DNA from: Beijerinckiaceae bacterium
GTDB taxonomy: Bacteria; Pseudomonadota; Alphaproteobacteria; Rhizobiales; Beijerinckiaceae
Length of the DNA stretch: 64,000 nt
Direction of reading: 5' to 3'
Assembly: GCA_027532775.1 (NCBI GenBank)
Contig: JAPZTO010000003.1
Location: forward strand, 372,001-436,000
The notes below the pieces were generated by a model. The model was not told where the DNA came from and did no database searches. It saw nothing but the letters and a program-made list of their open reading frames with translations. This document shows positions 62,949 to 64,000 of this stretch, piece after piece. The position numbers and the translations under genes were made by a program. Position 1 is the stretch's first letter. Each line of letters starts with the position of its first letter.

Positions 62949-64000
62949 TCATTGCATTTCCGAAGTGTCGAAATTCAACCGGACGTTCTTCCAGTCTTCG
63001 TAGGTATCCATGAAGCGGGCCGGGATACGGTAGGGCTGGCAGTTGCGCAAAGCCCGCATCGAGGCCTCGGCAAACGGCACGAAATTGGGCTCGCCGGAGC
63101 GGTTGGCCAGCTGGAGCTGACTGACGATGGCGCCATCGCGGCCCAGGGTGAAGGTGATCTGCGGGCCGGTTTTCGGCGCGGAGCCGGAATAGTTGAGGCA
63201 CCGGTTCATCTGCTCGGTGAGGATTCCGATGAGCTGCGACCGGTCCGAAGGCGAGAGCTTCGATCCCGTAGCCTGGGCCGTGCCGGCGGTCGATCGGGTA
63301 TTCACTGCGGCGCCGGTTGAGCCGGTCGAAGCGGGTGCCTCGCGGGACGCGAGCAGGCGATTGCGGATCGCATCGTTGAGCTTCTGCTCCTCGGCCGCCT
63401 CGCGGCGCGCCTTTTCCTCGCGCGCCTTCTTCTCGGCCTCGGCCTTGCGGCGCTCCTCGGCTTTTTTCTGCTCCTCGGCCTTCTTCAATTCCTCGGCCTT
63501 TTTCTGCTCCTCGGCCTTCTTGAGATCCTCGGCGCGCTTCTGCGCCTCGGCTTCGGCCTTGAGCTTCTCGTCCAGCTTGCGCCTGGCCTCGGCGGCCGCT
63601 TTGGCCTCCTCGAGCTTGCGCTGCTCCTCGATCTTCTTGCGGCGCAGGAGTTCGGCCTTCTCGTCTTCCTGATCGTCCTCCTCCGCCTTGACAGGCGGGG
63701 TCGGGACCGGCGGAGCGACGCGGAGTTCGGGCGGGCGGGTCGGCGGGATGATCGCCGCGAGCTGCTGCTGCTGGGGCTGCGGCTCGGGCTTTGTCTCGAC
63801 CTGCTGCGGCTCGGAGCGGCTCGGCGGTGTGGGAACGTCCCGTTTGGCCTGGCCGGGATCCTTGTCTTCCTTGATCTCGGCGACGCGGTCGATCCGGCGC
63901 TCCGGTGTCGGGGCGACGATTTTCGATTCCTTGTCGCCGCGCATCATCTCGCTGAATTGCTGATCGCTGACGACATCGACCGCGACGGCTTCCTGCGCGG
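62949..64000 (-). CDS. tolA: TolA, C-terminal part (5' end outside window)
   Basis: The frame is open to the right edge, so the true start and membrane anchor lie outside. The visible 350 residues show an N-terminal DVVSDQQFSEM segment, an acidic Pro-rich region, a long Lys/Glu/Ala coiled coil with repeats (KKAEE, LKKAEEQ) and a C-terminal globular domain (SPSDRSQLIGILTEQMNRCLNY to NVRLNFDTSEMQ) with two cysteines. TolA spans the periplasm and links the inner membrane motor to TolB/Pal. Adjacent to tolB. Confidence 0.93.
   Translation of the reverse strand, partial: AQEAVAVDVVSDQQFSEMMRGDKESKIVAPTPERRIDRVAEIKEDKDPGQAKRDVPTPPSRSEPQQVETKPEPQPQQQQLAAIIPPTRPPELRVAPPVPTPPVKAEEDDQEDEKAELLRRKKIEEQRKLEEAKAAAEARRKLDEKLKAEAEAQKRAEDLKKAEEQKKAEELKKAEEQKKAEERRKAEAEKKAREEKARREAAEEQKLNDAIRNRLLASREAPASTGSTGAAVNTRSTAGTAQATGSKLSPSDRSQLIGILTEQMNRCLNYSGSAPKTGPQITFTLGRDGAIVSQLQLANRSGEPNFVPFAEASMRALRNCQPYRIPARFMDTYEDWKNVRLNFDTSEMQ

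Noticed and set aside
63360..63700. Repetitive Lys/Glu/Ala coding stretch as a mobile or unstable repeat
   Set aside because: Such repeats are normal in the coiled-coil domain of TolA.

Overview
The window looks like chromosomal DNA from a G+C-rich alphaproteobacterium, most likely a member of the Hyphomicrobiales (Rhizobiales). This is inferred from gene content and order: a phaA/phaB/phaR polyhydroxybutyrate set, the divergent DUF1476 (ATPase zeta)-purC pair, zur translationally coupled to ispG, rluD-rpoH, serC-serA behind a serC-type leader, a tol-pal-tilS-ftsH-glmM series, Flp/Tad pilins, and CtrA-like (TTAA-N7-TTAA) and FixK-like boxes. Species cannot be named from the sequence alone. 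Coding density is high. I see no rRNA, tRNA, CRISPR array, insertion sequence, integrase or phage gene.

Layout. 0-8 kb: edge of a DMT exporter, an alkyltransferase-like protein, the PHB biosynthesis genes phaA, a DUF1737 gene and phaB with the divergent phaR, an EAL protein with a dead GGDEF domain, rpmF and farnesyl diphosphate synthase. 8-16 kb: an orphan HlyD-type adaptor, a carboxylesterase, an HpcH/HpaI aldolase, DUF1476, purC, purS, a foreign-looking lipoprotein gene, purQ, ispG and zur. 16-24 kb: bdhA with a patatin-like lipase (probable PHB turnover), an RND efflux pair, a methyltransferase and DoxX. 24-32 kb: a META-domain protein, a GntR regulator with an enolase-superfamily enzyme, groESL with CIRCE and a sigma-70 promoter, and two exporters. 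31-42 kb (surface and motility): a flippase, cheZ, an L,D-transpeptidase, DUF2076, Nudix, three separately terminated Flp pilin genes, a CpaC-like N-domain protein, two TadE/G-like proteins, rluD and rpoH. 42-53 kb: a membrane protein with purA, a MuiA-like protein, a glutamine amidotransferase, a DMT exporter, serA, serC and an isolated fliG. 53-64 kb: an Omp25-like barrel and a long minus-strand series tolA, tolB, queC, a queuosine-precursor-type transporter, pal, cpoB, tilS, ftsH, glmM.

How the parts work together. PHB genes are split between a synthesis locus (phaA, phaB, phaR) and a mobilisation locus (bdhA plus patatin). Purine genes (purC, purS, purQ, purA) and serine genes (serC, serA) supply C1 and nucleotide metabolism. 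The heat-shock sigma factor and GroESL are both present. The pilus, cheZ and outer-membrane genes carry possible CtrA boxes, which hints at cell-cycle control of the surface. The most notable irregularities are an in-frame tandem duplication of the ftsH 3' end, insertion of queC plus a transporter gene into the tol-pal series, a low-G+C lipoprotein gene splitting purS from purQ, a repeat family confined to convergent gene junctions, and a 23-bp palindrome touching the start of a probably leaderless GntR gene. I found no clear, wholly new multi-gene system.
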